A DNA stretch of 48,201 bases from Comamonadaceae bacterium (GCA_027486255.1 JAIXPL010000020.1:1-48201), one strand, 5' to 3'; positions 10,695 to 23,937 are shown, counted from the first letter of the stretch. Notes: generated by a model from the letters alone, not told the origin. Numbers and translations: made by a program.

Positions 10695-11563
10695 CGGCGG
10701 GCCTTTCCAGCCGGCCGCTGGTGGGTGCCCGGTCCGAAGTCGCTGGCCGCATCCGGCCCTGGGTAATGAAACTGCACCGGCCCCTGGCTCAGGGCATGGA
10801 CGAACTGGTGCACCAGCGGATCGGAAGACTGCCTGACCTCCTCGGGCGTGCCCTGGGCGGCAATACGGCCATTGGCCAGGATGACGACCTGGTCAGCGAT
10901 GCGGAAGGTCTCCTCGAGGTCGTGCGAGACGATGACACTGGTGATGCCCAGGGTGTCGTTGAGCTGGCGGATGAGCTGGGCGGCCGTGCCCAGCGAAATC
11001 GGGTCCAGCCCGGCAAAGGGCTCGTCGTACATGATGAGCTCAGGGTCGAGGGCGATGGCCCGCGCCAGGGCCACGCGGCGGGCCATGCCGCCGGAGATTT
11101 GCGAGGGCATCAGGTCCCGCGCGCCGCGCAGGCCGACCGCGTCGAGCTTCATGAGCACGATGTCACGCACCAATTCGTCGGTCAGGGGGGTGTGCTCGCG
11201 CAGGGGAAAGGCCACGTTATCGAACACGTTCAGATCGGTAAAAAGCGCACCAAACTGAAACAGCATGCCCATGCGCCTGCGCATGGCGTACAGCCCCGAG
11301 GCATCGAGCCCGCCCACGTCCTGCCCATCGAACAGCACCTGGCCGGCGCCGGCCCGCTGCTGCCCACCGATCAGGCGCAGCACCGTGGTCTTGCCGCCAC
11401 CGGAGGCGCCCATGAGCGCCGTGACCTTGCCGCGCGGAACGGTGAGGTTCATGCGGTCCAGGATCACGCGTGCGCCGCCCTCGCCCGGGTAGGCGAAGGT
11501 GACATCCCGGAATTCGACCAGGTTGTCAGAGGCGGGATAGGAGGGGATCTCGGGCATGGGCAT
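10691..11563 (-). CDS. mlaF: Phospholipid transporter ATPase MlaF
   Basis: The ATPase that drives the Mla complex, 290 residues. Walker A is GASGGGKT (52-59), the signature is SGGMARR, Walker B is [13 protein letters not shown] and the switch His is in [11 protein letters not shown]. The family C-terminal tail that docks MlaB is present ([12 protein letters not shown]). Start choice is awkward: ATGs at 11563 and 11557 both lie within a few bases of the gltD terminator hairpin, and no clean Shine-Dalgarno sequence exists outside that hairpin. The real start or leader deserves checking. Confidence 0.95.
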   Translation of the reverse strand: MPMPEIPSYPASDNLVEFRDVTFAYPGEGGARVILDRMNLTVPRGKVTALMGASGGGKTTVLRLIGGQQRAGAGQVLFDGQDVGGLDASGLYAMRRRMGMLFQFGALFTDLNVFDNVAFPLREHTPLTDELVRDIVLMKLDAVGLRGARDLMPSQISGGMARRVALARAIALDPELIMYDEPFAGLDPISLGTAAQLIRQLNDTLGITSVIVSHDLEETFRIADQVVILANGRIAAQGTPEEVRQSSDPLVHQFVHALSQGPVQFHYPGPDAASDFGPGTHQRPAGKARR

Positions 11564-11567
11564 GAAA

Positions 11568-11589
11568 AAGCCGGCCCCAGGGCCGGCTT
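11568..11589 (-). terminator. Rho-independent terminator of gltBD
   Basis: Two perfect 10-base arms, AAGCCGGCCC and GGGCCGGCTT, with a two-base centre. On the minus strand the hairpin is followed by TTTTTC, the expected U-tract, 40 bases after the gltD stop. The T-run ends directly at the mlaF start codon, so terminator and mlaF initiation region overlap. Confidence 0.9.
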
Positions 11590-11629
11590 CGTGGGGACGG
11601 CCGTCATCATAACGGCCGCCGCAGCGGGT

Positions 11630-13096
11630 TCAGCGGGGCAAGTCGGAGTAACCCATGAGGAACTCATCCACAGCCCGGGCGGCCTGGCGGCCTTCGCGGA
11701 TGGCCCACACCACCAGGGACTGGCCACGCCGCACGTCACCGGCGGCGAAGACGCGGGGGACATTGGTGACATAGCCGCCCGTGAATTCGGTGCTGGCCTT
11801 GGCATTGCCACGGCCGTCCTTGTCCACGCCGAATGCCTCCAGCATCGTGGCCACCGGGTTGGTAAAGCCCATGGCCAGCAGCACCAGGTCGGCCTGGTAT
11901 TCCTTCTCGGTGCCCGGCACCTCGACCAGCTTGCCGTCCTTCATCTCGACATGCACGGTCTTCAGACCCGTGACCTTGCCGTTCTTGCCGATGAATTCTT
12001 TGGTGGAGATGGCGAACTCGCGCACGCAGCCTTCCTCATGCGAGGACGAGGTGCGCAGCTTCAGCGGCCAGTATGGCCAGACCAGGGGCTTGTTCTCCTC
12101 CTCAGGCGGCTGGGGCATCACCTCAAACTGGGTGACGCTGGCTGCGCCGTGGCGGTTGCTGGTGCCCACGCAGTCGCTGCCGGTGTCGCCGCCGCCGATC
12201 ACGATGACATGCTTGCCTTCGGCGCGCAGTTGTTCCTTGAGCTTGTCGCCCGCGTTGACCTTGTTTTGCTGCGGCAGGAACTCCATGGCGAAGTGCACGC
12301 CATCGAGTTCGCGGCCGGGCACCGGCAGGTCACGCGACTGCTCGGAGCCGCCGGCCAGCAGCACCGCATCGAACTCTTTCTGCAGCTGTGCGGCAGAGAC
12401 GGTTTCCTTGGCCCAGTTGGTGACCTTGGAGCCCTTGGGCAACTCACCCACCATCACACCGGTGCGGAAGGTCACGCCTTCGGCCTGCATCTGCTCGACG
12501 CGGCGGTCGATGTGGGTCTTCTCCATCTTGAAGTCGGGAATGCCGTAGCGCAGCAGGCCGCCGACGCGGTCGTTCTTCTCGAAGACCGTCACATCATGGC
12601 CGGCACGGGCCAGCTGCTGGGCCGCCGCCATGCCCGCGGGTCCGGAGCCGACCACGGCGACCTTCTTGCCCGTCTTGTGCTTGGGCGGCTGCGGCTGCAC
12701 CCAGCCCTCGGCCCAGGCGCGGTCAATGATGGCGTGCTCGATCGACTTGATGCCCACGGCATCGTCGTTCACGTTCAGCGTGCAGGCCGCCTCGCAGGGC
12801 GCCGGACAGATGCGGCCAGTGAACTCAGGAAAGTTGTTGGTGCTGTGCAGCGTGACGATGGCGTTCTTCCAATCGGAGCGGTACACCATGTCGTTGAAGT
12901 CCGGGATGATGTTGTTGACCGGACAGCCGCTGTTGCAAAAGGGCGTGCCGCAGTCCATGCACCGCGCAGCCTGCGTGCTGGCCTGCTTGTCGTCCAGGCC
13001 GATGACGAACTCCTTGTAGTGCTTCACACGCTCGGGGACGGGCTTGTAGCCCTCCTCGATGCGCTCAAACTCCATGAAGCCGGTGACTTTTCCCAT
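11630..13096 (-). CDS. gltD: Glutamate synthase small (beta) subunit GltD
   Basis: GltD passes electrons from NADPH through FAD and iron-sulfur clusters to GltB, which makes glutamate. From the ATG at 13096 it has 488 residues. Cysteine motifs for the clusters are at [17 protein letters not shown] and [12 protein letters not shown] in the first 110 residues. The FAD-binding Rossmann motif is [15 protein letters not shown] and the NADPH one is [14 protein letters not shown]. The upstream 44 codons of open frame are intergenic DNA and not family-like. It lies 137 bases after gltB and is closed by a strong terminator. Confidence 0.98.
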   Translation of the reverse strand: MGKVTGFMEFERIEEGYKPVPERVKHYKEFVIGLDDKQASTQAARCMDCGTPFCNSGCPVNNIIPDFNDMVYRSDWKNAIVTLHSTNNFPEFTGRICPAPCEAACTLNVNDDAVGIKSIEHAIIDRAWAEGWVQPQPPKHKTGKKVAVVGSGPAGMAAAQQLARAGHDVTVFEKNDRVGGLLRYGIPDFKMEKTHIDRRVEQMQAEGVTFRTGVMVGELPKGSKVTNWAKETVSAAQLQKEFDAVLLAGGSEQSRDLPVPGRELDGVHFAMEFLPQQNKVNAGDKLKEQLRAEGKHVIVIGGGDTGSDCVGTSNRHGAASVTQFEVMPQPPEEENKPLVWPYWPLKLRTSSSHEEGCVREFAISTKEFIGKNGKVTGLKTVHVEMKDGKLVEVPGTEKEYQADLVLLAMGFTNPVATMLEAFGVDKDGRGNAKASTEFTGGYVTNVPRVFAAGDVRRGQSLVVWAIREGRQAARAVDEFLMGYSDLPR

Positions 13097-13127
13097 GATG
13101 AATTCCTGTCGCTGTCTGTTCACTGGA

Positions 13128-13225
13128 GGACAGAGCAAAAACTGCAGTGCAATTTCTGGGACTGTCCCGATTGAATGGGTGGGGTACAGCGCAAGAATGA
13201 CGGCGTCATTTCTTGGGCTGTCCCG
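13128..13225. repeat. REP-like repeats between gltB and gltD
   Basis: This 137-base gap holds two direct copies of an 18-base unit (13152-13169 and 13208-13225, 16 of 18 positions identical, ending CTGTCCCG) and an inverted partner GGACAG at 13128-13133. Between the copies is a 15-base palindrome AATGACGGCGTCATT (13196-13210). GGGACAG-type ends resemble sequences often found around RAYT elements, one of which lies 5 kb away. No T-run makes a terminator here; the repeats may affect the gltB:gltD ratio. Confidence 0.55.
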
Positions 13226-13233
13226 CAAGTTGG

Positions 13234-17961
<4,728 letters not shown>

Positions 17962-17995
17962 GGGAATCCCTAATGTTCAAAAAACCGAGTCGCGG

Positions 17996-18024
17996 AGCAT
18001 AAGGCTTCGCAACAACAATGCCAA
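17996..18024 (-). promoter_or_regulatory. gltB: Sigma-70 promoter of gltB
   Basis: On the minus strand, TTGGCA (18019-18024) and TATGCT (17996-18001) are separated by exactly 17 bases, a near-consensus sigma-70 promoter. The expected transcript would start near 17989, leaving a leader of about 28 bases before the gltB ATG. The RAYT element begins at 18030, five bases upstream of the -35 box. Confidence 0.7.
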
Positions 18025-18029
18025 ACAGA

Positions 18030-18055
18030 TTAAATGGGGTCAGATCCCTATTTAA
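18030..18055. repeat. Left terminal repeat of RAYT element
   Basis: A 26-base imperfect palindrome with arms TTAAAT and ATTTAA around GGGGTCAGATCCC. An inverted copy with the same 13-base core lies at 18818-18842 on the other side of the transposase gene. A further related motif, AATGGGGACAGATC, is at 18081-18094. Confidence 0.75.
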
Positions 18056-18111
18056 TGATGCAGAAGGCGTCTTTTTTAAAAATGGGGACAGATCAAATGC
18101 CCCGCCTGTGT

Positions 18112-18807
18112 TCAGTCGGAGGCGGCGCGTGGTGGCCGGCCGGGCTTACCCGGTGAGACCCTGCGCTCGGTGCCCTCCTGCAAAGTCTGCAGGAAATCCT
18201 CAGATCCCAAGGCCCAGCCCGTGAGCGCCGAGCGGGTCAGGGCTTGTTGTTGCACCGTACCGACGCCTGCCTGCACGCGCTCAAGGTAAGAGGCCTCGCG
18301 CGCAAAGGGTGTGTTGCCCAGGCTCCAAATCAGTGCATGCGGGGTCACCAATTTGTCGATTCGCTGCCCAATGTAGTGCCTGTGACTCGACCACGGGAAC
18401 TCGGCCGGATCGCTGACCATGCCCGCGCGCACGGGATTGAGGTCGATGTAGGCCATGCAGGCCAGCAGATAAGAGTCAGTTTCTATCAGGCTTGAGCGAT
18501 AGCGCCCTTCCCACAAAGTGCCAGTGCGGCCATGTCGGTCGTTGAAATAGCGCACATAGGCTCGCCCGACAGCCTGCATCATTTCAGGCAGACCAGTGAC
18601 GGTCTCGGGCGTGAGAAGCAGGTGGAAATGGTTGTCCATCAACACATAGGCATGCATGGCCACCTGAAAACGCGTCGACTGCTCGCCCCACAAGCCCAGC
18701 AGCTTCTCGCGGTCCTGGTCATCGCGGACGATGGCTTGACGATCATTGCCCCGTTGGATCACATGGTGGGGATAGCCCGGGGCGGTCAGACGAGGTTGGC
18801 GTGCCAT
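18112..18807 (-). CDS. REP-associated tyrosine transposase (RAYT, Y1_Tnp family)
   Basis: A 231-residue HUH-type single-strand transposase. The HUH pair is in MDNHFHLLL (His60, His62) and the catalytic Tyr is in RAYVRYFN (Tyr84 or Tyr87); RTGTLWEGRYRS and YIDLNPVRAGMV are diagnostic of the IS200/RAYT family. The start at 18807 (MARQPRLTAPGYPHHVIQRGN) matches the family; the open frame upstream runs through the neighbouring plus-strand gene and is a shadow. RAYTs move or maintain REP-type palindromes, and this one is bracketed by inverted GGGGTCAGATCCC repeats. It appears intact. Genes like it often act as single-copy domesticated loci. Confidence 0.93.
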   Translation of the reverse strand: MARQPRLTAPGYPHHVIQRGNDRQAIVRDDQDREKLLGLWGEQSTRFQVAMHAYVLMDNHFHLLLTPETVTGLPEMMQAVGRAYVRYFNDRHGRTGTLWEGRYRSSLIETDSYLLACMAYIDLNPVRAGMVSDPAEFPWSSHRHYIGQRIDKLVTPHALIWSLGNTPFAREASYLERVQAGVGTVQQQALTRSALTGWALGSEDFLQTLQEGTERRVSPGKPGRPPRAASD

Positions 18808-18817
18808 GCAGAAAATT

Positions 18818-18842
18818 TTAATGGGGATCTGACCCCGATTAA
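18818..18842. repeat. Right terminal repeat of RAYT element
   Basis: A 25-base imperfect palindrome with outer TTAAT/ATTAA and a GGGGATCTGACCCC core. Read on the minus strand the core GGGGTCAGATCCC matches the left repeat exactly over 13 bases, so the two copies are inverted around the transposase gene. It ends 25 bases before the next start codon (18868). Confidence 0.75.
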
Positions 18843-18867
18843 GTGATTTAGCGGGAGAATCTGCCGC

Positions 18868-20214
18868 ATGGGCAAGAAGCTGCTTCGCATCGGGGCCGGC
18901 GCTGGCTACGCCGGTGACCGGATTCCACCTGCCGAGGAACTCGCGCGCGAGGGCCGGCTGGATTACCTGGTGTTTGAATGCCTGGCCGAACGCACGATCG
19001 CGCTGGCGCAACTGGAGCGGATGAAGAACCCCTCGCTGGGTTTCGATCCCTTGCTGAGCGAGCGCCTACGGGCCGTGCTCGCACCTTGCCTGGCGCAGGG
19101 CGTGCGCATCCTCAGCAACATGGGCGCGGCCCATCCGCTGGCGGCCGGGCAGCAGGCGCTGGCCGTGGCCGAAGAATTGGGCCTGGCCCCCTTCCCGGTG
19201 GCCGTGCTCACCGGTGACGATGTGTTGGCCGTGCTGCTCGAGCGCGGTCTGGACCTGCCGCTCATCGACAGCCCCGAGCGCCTGGCCGACCTGAAGGACC
19301 GCGTGGTCTCAGCCAATGCCTACCTGGGCGCCGAAGCCCTGCTGCCTGCCCTGGCCACCCCTGCCCCGGTGATCCTCAGCGGGCGGGTGGCCGACCCGGC
19401 ACTGTTCCTCGCGCCACTGGTGCATGAATTCGGCTGGGCCCTGGACGACTGGCCGCGCCTGGGACGGGGCGTGGCGGTCGGTCATCTGCTGGAATGCGCC
19501 GCGCAGGTCACGGGCGGCTACTTTGCCGACCCCGGCGTCAAAGACGTGCCCGAGCTCGCCCGCCTGGGCTTTCCGCTGGCCGAGGTAGAGGCCTCGGGCG
19601 CGGCCGTCATCACCAAGGTGGCCGGTTCGGGCGGCCGGGTGAGCGTGGCCACCTGCACCGAGCAACTCCTCTACGAACTCGAAGACCCCCAGCGCTACCT
19701 GCAACCCGATGTGGTGGCCGATTTTTCCCAGGTTCAGTTCGAAGCCGACGGAACCGACCGCGTGCGCGTGCACGGCGCCAGTGGCTCGGCCCGGACCGGC
19801 TCGCTCAAGGTCACCGTGGGCTACCGCGATGGCTTCATTGGCGAAGGGCAGATCTCGTATGCCGGACCGGGCGCGCGGGCACGAGGCGAACTGGCGCTGG
19901 CCCTGGTGCGCGAGCGCTTGAAGGCGGCCGGCCTGGGCGGGCTGGAGATGCGGCTGGACCTGATCGGCGTCAACGCCATCCTGGGGCCCGGCGCCTCGGC
20001 CTGCGAACCCGACGAGGTGCGCGTGCGCGTGGCCGTGCGCGCCCCCACGCAGCGCGAAGCCCTGCTGGTGGCCAACGAGGTGGAGGCGCTTTACCTCAAC
20101 GGCCCAGCCGGCGGCGGCGGCGCCACCAAGAGCGTGCGCGAGGTGGTGGCTGCGGCCTCGCTGCTGATGCCGCGCGACTGGGCACGCCCGCAGGTTCACC
20201 TGCTCGAACGCTGA
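18868..20214 (+). CDS. AtuA-family protein (acyclic terpene utilisation family, DUF1446)
   Basis: A 448-residue protein of the AtuA family. AtuA was named from the Pseudomonas citronellol/geraniol degradation cluster; its biochemical role is not firmly settled. The family start RIGAGAGYAGDRIPPAEELA, the block LDYLVFECLAERTIALAQ and the later ILSGRVADPALFLAPL are clear. No terpene-degradation acyl-CoA carboxylase genes are nearby, so the family name should not be read as a function. A GGGAG ribosome-binding site lies ten bases upstream of the ATG. The first gene of a three-gene plus-strand run; its promoter must lie in or just after the RAYT element. Confidence 0.88.
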   Translation: MGKKLLRIGAGAGYAGDRIPPAEELAREGRLDYLVFECLAERTIALAQLERMKNPSLGFDPLLSERLRAVLAPCLAQGVRILSNMGAAHPLAAGQQALAVAEELGLAPFPVAVLTGDDVLAVLLERGLDLPLIDSPERLADLKDRVVSANAYLGAEALLPALATPAPVILSGRVADPALFLAPLVHEFGWALDDWPRLGRGVAVGHLLECAAQVTGGYFADPGVKDVPELARLGFPLAEVEASGAAVITKVAGSGGRVSVATCTEQLLYELEDPQRYLQPDVVADFSQVQFEADGTDRVRVHGASGSARTGSLKVTVGYRDGFIGEGQISYAGPGARARGELALALVRERLKAAGLGGLEMRLDLIGVNAILGPGASACEPDEVRVRVAVRAPTQREALLVANEVEALYLNGPAGGGGATKSVREVVAAASLLMPRDWARPQVHLLER

Positions 20215-20224
20215 AGGAAGTGCC

Positions 20225-20536
20225 ATGCTGCTCAGAGACATCGCCCATGCGCGCACCGGTGACAAAGGCAACCGCAGCACCCTCTCGGTGATCGCTTTTG
20301 ACAAAAGGGACTTCCCGCTGCTCGAGCAAGCACTCAGCGCCGAGCGGGTACGCGCCTGCTACGCCGGCATCGTGCAGGGCCAGGTGGACCGCTACCTGCT
20401 GCCGCAACTGGGCGCCGTGCACTTCGTGCTGCACGCCAGCCTGGGCGGCGGCGTGACACGCTCACTCGCGCTCGATGCGCACGGTAAGTCCTTGAGCGGG
20501 AAGATCCTAGGGCTGGAACTTGCCGAGCGCGCCTAA
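20225..20536 (+). CDS. AtuA-like small (ferredoxin-fold) domain protein
   Basis: A 103-residue protein resembling the C-terminal domain that is fused to AtuA in many proteins. The hallmark is near the N-terminus: DIAHARTGDKGNRSTLSVIAF, followed by ALGAVHFVLH-like and LGGGVTRSLALDAHGKSL segments. Here it is a separate gene ten bases after the AtuA gene, so the two products probably form one complex. The function is unknown. No signal peptide or membrane segment is seen. Confidence 0.85.
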   Translation: MLLRDIAHARTGDKGNRSTLSVIAFDKRDFPLLEQALSAERVRACYAGIVQGQVDRYLLPQLGAVHFVLHASLGGGVTRSLALDAHGKSLSGKILGLELAERA

Positions 20537-20578
20537 CATCAGCTCCCATTTCCATCCCGCTCACCCCAAGGAGATTCC

Positions 20579-21559
20579 ATGCGCTTTCGTGCTTCCCGCC
20601 TGCTGGGCCTGATGTTGGGCCTGGGCTTGAGCCTGCAGGCCCTGGCCCAGGCGCCGGCCGCAGCCTACCCGAACAAGCCCATCAAGGCCATCGTGCCCTT
20701 CGCCCCGGGCAGCGCCACCGACCAGATCGGCCGGGCCTTCGCGCAAAAAATGTCCGAGCAACTGGGCCAACCCATCCTGGTGGAGAACCGGGCCGGCGTC
20801 AACGGCATGCTGGGCGCCGATGCGGTGGCCAAGTCGGCCCCTGATGGCTACACCCTGCTGGTGGGCACCAACAGCACGAACGCGGCCCTCAAGAGCCTGA
20901 TGAAAAAGCTGCCCTATGACCAGGACACGGCTTTTGCCCCCATCGCCTACCTGGGCTCGGTGCCGCTCATCGTGGGTGTGAACAATGATGTGCCCGTTCG
21001 CAGCCTGCGGGACTTGGTCGCCATGGCCAAAGCCAAGCCCGGCCAAGTGACCTTTGCCAGCGCCAGCACCTCCCAGCGTGTCTCCTCTGAAATGCTGGCC
21101 AGCATGGCAGGCATCGAGATGACGCATGTGCCCTACAAGGCTGGTCCGGCCGCCATGACCGACCTCATTGGCGGCCAGGTCAACCTGTTCACGGCCGACT
21201 TTGCGGTGATGCTGCCGCAGGTCAAAGGTGGCAAGGTGCGCGGCCTGGCGGTGACGTCCAGCCAGCGCTCCAAGGCCATCCCCGAGCTGCCCACCGTGAA
21301 CGAGGCCCTGGGCGTGAAAGACTACGAGCTGATCGCCTACTTCGCGCTGTACGCACCAGCGGGCACGCCACCGGAGATCATCAACCGGCTCAATCGCGCC
21401 GCCAATGCCGCCGCGGCCGACAAGGACATCCTCGATCGCTTCGCGGCCCTGGGTTTCGAGACCGCACCGGCCTCACCCGAGGCCCTGGCGCAACGCAACC
21501 GGCTGGAAACCGCCAAGTGGGCCAAGGCCATCCGCGATGCCAAGATCGAGGCGGAATAA
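20579..21559 (+). CDS. Bug/TctC-family solute-binding protein
   Basis: A 326-residue periplasmic binding protein of the tripartite tricarboxylate transporter (Bug) family, heavily expanded in Burkholderiales. It has a signal peptide (about residues 1-23, ending LQALAQA) and the family start YPNKPIKAIVPFAPGSATDQIGR, then VENRAGVNGMLGAD and PDGYTLLVGTNST. The ligand is usually a carboxylate; with no transport subunits nearby it probably serves another TctAB system. Placement behind the two AtuA-type genes suggests it captures the substrate of that pathway, which is inference. A purine-rich AAGGAG site precedes the ATG. Confidence 0.93.
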   Translation: MRFRASRLLGLMLGLGLSLQALAQAPAAAYPNKPIKAIVPFAPGSATDQIGRAFAQKMSEQLGQPILVENRAGVNGMLGADAVAKSAPDGYTLLVGTNSTNAALKSLMKKLPYDQDTAFAPIAYLGSVPLIVGVNNDVPVRSLRDLVAMAKAKPGQVTFASASTSQRVSSEMLASMAGIEMTHVPYKAGPAAMTDLIGGQVNLFTADFAVMLPQVKGGKVRGLAVTSSQRSKAIPELPTVNEALGVKDYELIAYFALYAPAGTPPEIINRLNRAANAAAADKDILDRFAALGFETAPASPEALAQRNRLETAKWAKAIRDAKIEAE

Positions 21560-21583
21560 AGTCGAGGCGCAATGAAACTGGCC

Positions 21584-21601
21584 GGCCGCTGATCAGCGGC
21601 C
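21584..21601. terminator. Possible bidirectional terminator between convergent genes
   Basis: An 18-base perfect palindrome, GGCCGCTGATCAGCGGCC, lies between the solute-binding protein gene (plus) and the MFS gene (minus) and overlaps the MFS stop codon. No T-run follows on either strand, so termination is plausible from position but weak in sequence. Confidence 0.35.
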
Positions 21602-22801
21602 GCTGCGCCGCTGCAGTTCGCGGCCGGTCCACCAGGCCAGCGCCGCCCCTGCAAGGCAGCAGGCGCCGGTGACCCAGGGCGTGAACTGCCAACCCCCGCT
21701 GCGCGCGGCCACCCAGGCCAGCAGAGGCGGGCCGAAGAACTGGCCCAGGGCCGAGAGCTGCTGGGCCCAGCCCACGGTGGTGGCCACTTGCCGCTCGCCG
21801 GGGGCCAGGCGCACGGCCAGCGAGAACAGCGTGCCCGGCACCAAGCCGCCCACGCTGGAAAACAACAGCACACCGGCATAACGCCACCAAGGGTGGCCCT
21901 CCGTGGCAGAGCCAAAGGCCAGGGCACTGCCCAGGGCCATGCAGCCAAAACCCGTGAGCAAGAGTTGTGTGGGCGCCCATCCCCGCTGCAGCAAGCGGCC
22001 GGAAGCGAGGTTACCCAGCATGTTCACGCCCGCGGCGCCCGCCGTCAGCACCCCCAGCAAGGCCCCGGCCACGCCCGCCTCGGTGTAGATGGAGGGCAGA
22101 AAGCCCACCACGGCCAGCCATTGCGCCGAGTAAACGCAAAACATCAATGCGACCAGCCACGGGCCACGGTGCCCGAGTGTGTCGCCCAGGCGCTGCAGCA
22201 GCGAGCTGCCCGTCGGCCCACGCTCGACAGGCGGATCGGCCGGAATGACGCGGTGGACAGCGAAGGCCATGGCGGCAGAGACCACGGCAAACAGCTCCCA
22301 CCACAGCGGCCAGCCCCAGGTCGGGATCACAAAAGGCCCGGCCAGCAGTGCCAGTGAGGTGCCTAGGGGCATGTAGGTGCTCCACACGCCCAGCATGCCG
22401 GGCAGTTGCGCGGGCGGCACCAGGCGCCGGATCAGCGCGGGCGCCGGCAGGGCCGTGAGCAGGAAACCCAAGCCCTCCACCGCCCGCAGGCTGAGCAACA
22501 TCCATGGCGAGCTGGCCGCGCCCCCCAGCGCGCTGGCCAGGGCCAGCAGGCTCAGGCCCGCGACCATGCTGCGCTTGAGGCCTGCGCCGTCGGCGGCCAG
22601 CCCCACCAGAATGGCCAGCAGCATGCCGGCCAGTTGCACCATGGACAGCAGGAAACCCGACTGCACGAGGCTGATGCCCAGATCGGCCTGCAGGGCCGGC
22701 AAGGCCGGTGGAAGCTTGCCCACCTGCAGGGCCGCCACCACGCCGGCCAGCACCACCAGGGCGGCCGCGCGGCCCGGCGCTGCGGGCATGACCAAGCTCA
22801 C
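21593..22801 (-). CDS. MFS transporter (CynX/NimT-like)
   Basis: A 402-residue major facilitator with about 12 hydrophobic helices. The first helix region is VVLAGVVAALQVGKLPPALPAL and a loop 2-3 like segment is VGLAADGAGLKRSMVAG. It resembles the CynX/NimT group more than sugar permeases, but the substrate cannot be read from sequence. The start is uncertain: GTG at 22801 overlaps the dgt stop (GTGA) and ATG at 22789 is four codons in; neither has a clear Shine-Dalgarno site. It is the last gene of the pil-aro-dgt run and may be co-transcribed. Confidence 0.88.
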   Translation of the reverse strand: MSLVMPAAPGRAAALVVLAGVVAALQVGKLPPALPALQADLGISLVQSGFLLSMVQLAGMLLAILVGLAADGAGLKRSMVAGLSLLALASALGGAASSPWMLLSLRAVEGLGFLLTALPAPALIRRLVPPAQLPGMLGVWSTYMPLGTSLALLAGPFVIPTWGWPLWWELFAVVSAAMAFAVHRVIPADPPVERGPTGSSLLQRLGDTLGHRGPWLVALMFCVYSAQWLAVVGFLPSIYTEAGVAGALLGVLTAGAAGVNMLGNLASGRLLQRGWAPTQLLLTGFGCMALGSALAFGSATEGHPWWRYAGVLLFSSVGGLVPGTLFSLAVRLAPGERQVATTVGWAQQLSALGQFFGPPLLAWVAARSGGWQFTPWVTGACCLAGAALAWWTGRELQRRSGR

Positions 22802-23937
22802 AGCAGCTTGCGCCCGCTCAGGCGCTCGTGTTCGCGGGCGGCAAAGCGGTCGGTCATGCCGGCGATGTAATCGGCCACGGCGCGCGGCCGGTCGTCCTGG
22901 GCGGCGTAGTCGGCGGGCAGCGCCGAGGGCTGGTCCATGTAGGCGGCAAACAGCTCGCGCACCACATCTTGGGCCAGCCCGGTGGTGTGCATCACCTGCG
23001 GATGGCGGTAGAGCTGGCTGAAGAGAAACTGCTTGAGCTGCGTGGACTGGGCGTGCATGGCGGGGGAAAAGCGCACCAGCGGACCGGCCAGCCGGGCCTG
23101 GTCGGCGCTCACGGGCCCAGCCTCGGCCAGCGCCGCGCGCGTGGCATCAATGACGTCGTAGACCTGCTCGCTGAGCATGCGGCGGATGGCCTCGTAGAGC
23201 AGGCGGCGGGCGCGCTGGGGCTGGTCCAGGTCAGGGTGCTGCTGCAAGGCTTCCCGGCGGAAGCGCTCGAACAGGTCCAACTCCTGCAGCTGGGTCAGGG
23301 TGAGCAGGCCCGAGCGCACGCCATCGTCGATGTCATGCGCGTTGTAGGCAATCGCATCGGCCAGGTTGCACAGCTGGGCCTCCAGGCTGGGCTGGGTGCG
23401 GTCCAGAAAGCGCCGCGCCACCCCACCGGGCTCGGCGGCCTCCAGTTGTTCGGCATGGCGGCGCGAGCAGTGCTTGAGGATGCCTTCGCGCGCCTCAAAA
23501 CTCAGGTTCAGTCCGTCAAAGGCGGGGTAACGCTCTTCGAGCTTGTCGACCACGCGCAGGCTCTGGAGGTTGTGCTCGAAGCCACCGAAAGGGGCCATGC
23601 AGTCGTTCAGCGCGTCCTGGCCGGCATGGCCGAAGGGGGTGTGGCCCAGGTCGTGGGCCAGGGCGATGGCCTCCACCAAATCTTCATTCAAGCCCAGGGG
23701 CCGCGCAATGGAGCGGCCCAGCTGCGCCACTTCCAGAGAATGCGTCAGCCGCGTGCGAAACAGGTCACCCTCGTGGTTGAGGAAGACCTGGGTTTTGTAG
23801 ACCAGGCGCCGGAAGGCCGTGGAGTGCACGATGCGGTCGCGGTCGCGCTGGTACGCCGAGCGGGTGGGCGCGGGCGGCTCCGGAAATCGGCGGCCGCGGC
23901 TGAGGGACGGGTCGCAGGCATAGGGCGCAAGGCTCAT
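22798..23937 (-). CDS. dgt: Deoxyguanosinetriphosphate triphosphohydrolase-like protein
   Basis: An HD-domain dNTP triphosphohydrolase of the Dgt-like group, 379 residues from the ATG at 23937. The N-terminal SRGRR and RDRDRIVHSTAFRRLVYKTQVF are diagnostic. Metal ligands are in RLTHSLEVAQ and ALAHDLGHTPFGHAG, and a second HD-type Asp in NLADAIAYNAHDIDDG. A GTG at 23952 directly follows the aroB stop and would add five residues. The dgt-aroB-aroK order is typical in betaproteobacteria. Substrate preference (dGTP or other dNTPs) cannot be told from sequence. Confidence 0.95.
   Translation of the reverse strand: MSLAPYACDPSLSRGRRFPEPPAPTRSAYQRDRDRIVHSTAFRRLVYKTQVFLNHEGDLFRTRLTHSLEVAQLGRSIARPLGLNEDLVEAIALAHDLGHTPFGHAGQDALNDCMAPFGGFEHNLQSLRVVDKLEERYPAFDGLNLSFEAREGILKHCSRRHAEQLEAAEPGGVARRFLDRTQPSLEAQLCNLADAIAYNAHDIDDGVRSGLLTLTQLQELDLFERFRREALQQHPDLDQPQRARRLLYEAIRRMLSEQVYDVIDATRAALAEAGPVSADQARLAGPLVRFSPAMHAQSTQLKQFLFSQLYRHPQVMHTTGLAQDVVRELFAAYMDQPSALPADYAAQDDRPRAVADYIAGMTDRFAAREHERLSGRKLL

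Noticed and set aside
13196..13210. Terminator between gltB and gltD
   Set aside because: A 15-base palindrome without a T-run; the strong terminator is after gltD.
18808..19011. Longer RAYT protein reading back through the AtuA-family gene
   Set aside because: The Y1 transposase family begins at MARQPRL. The upstream part is antisense to the start of the neighbouring gene and crosses the terminal repeat.
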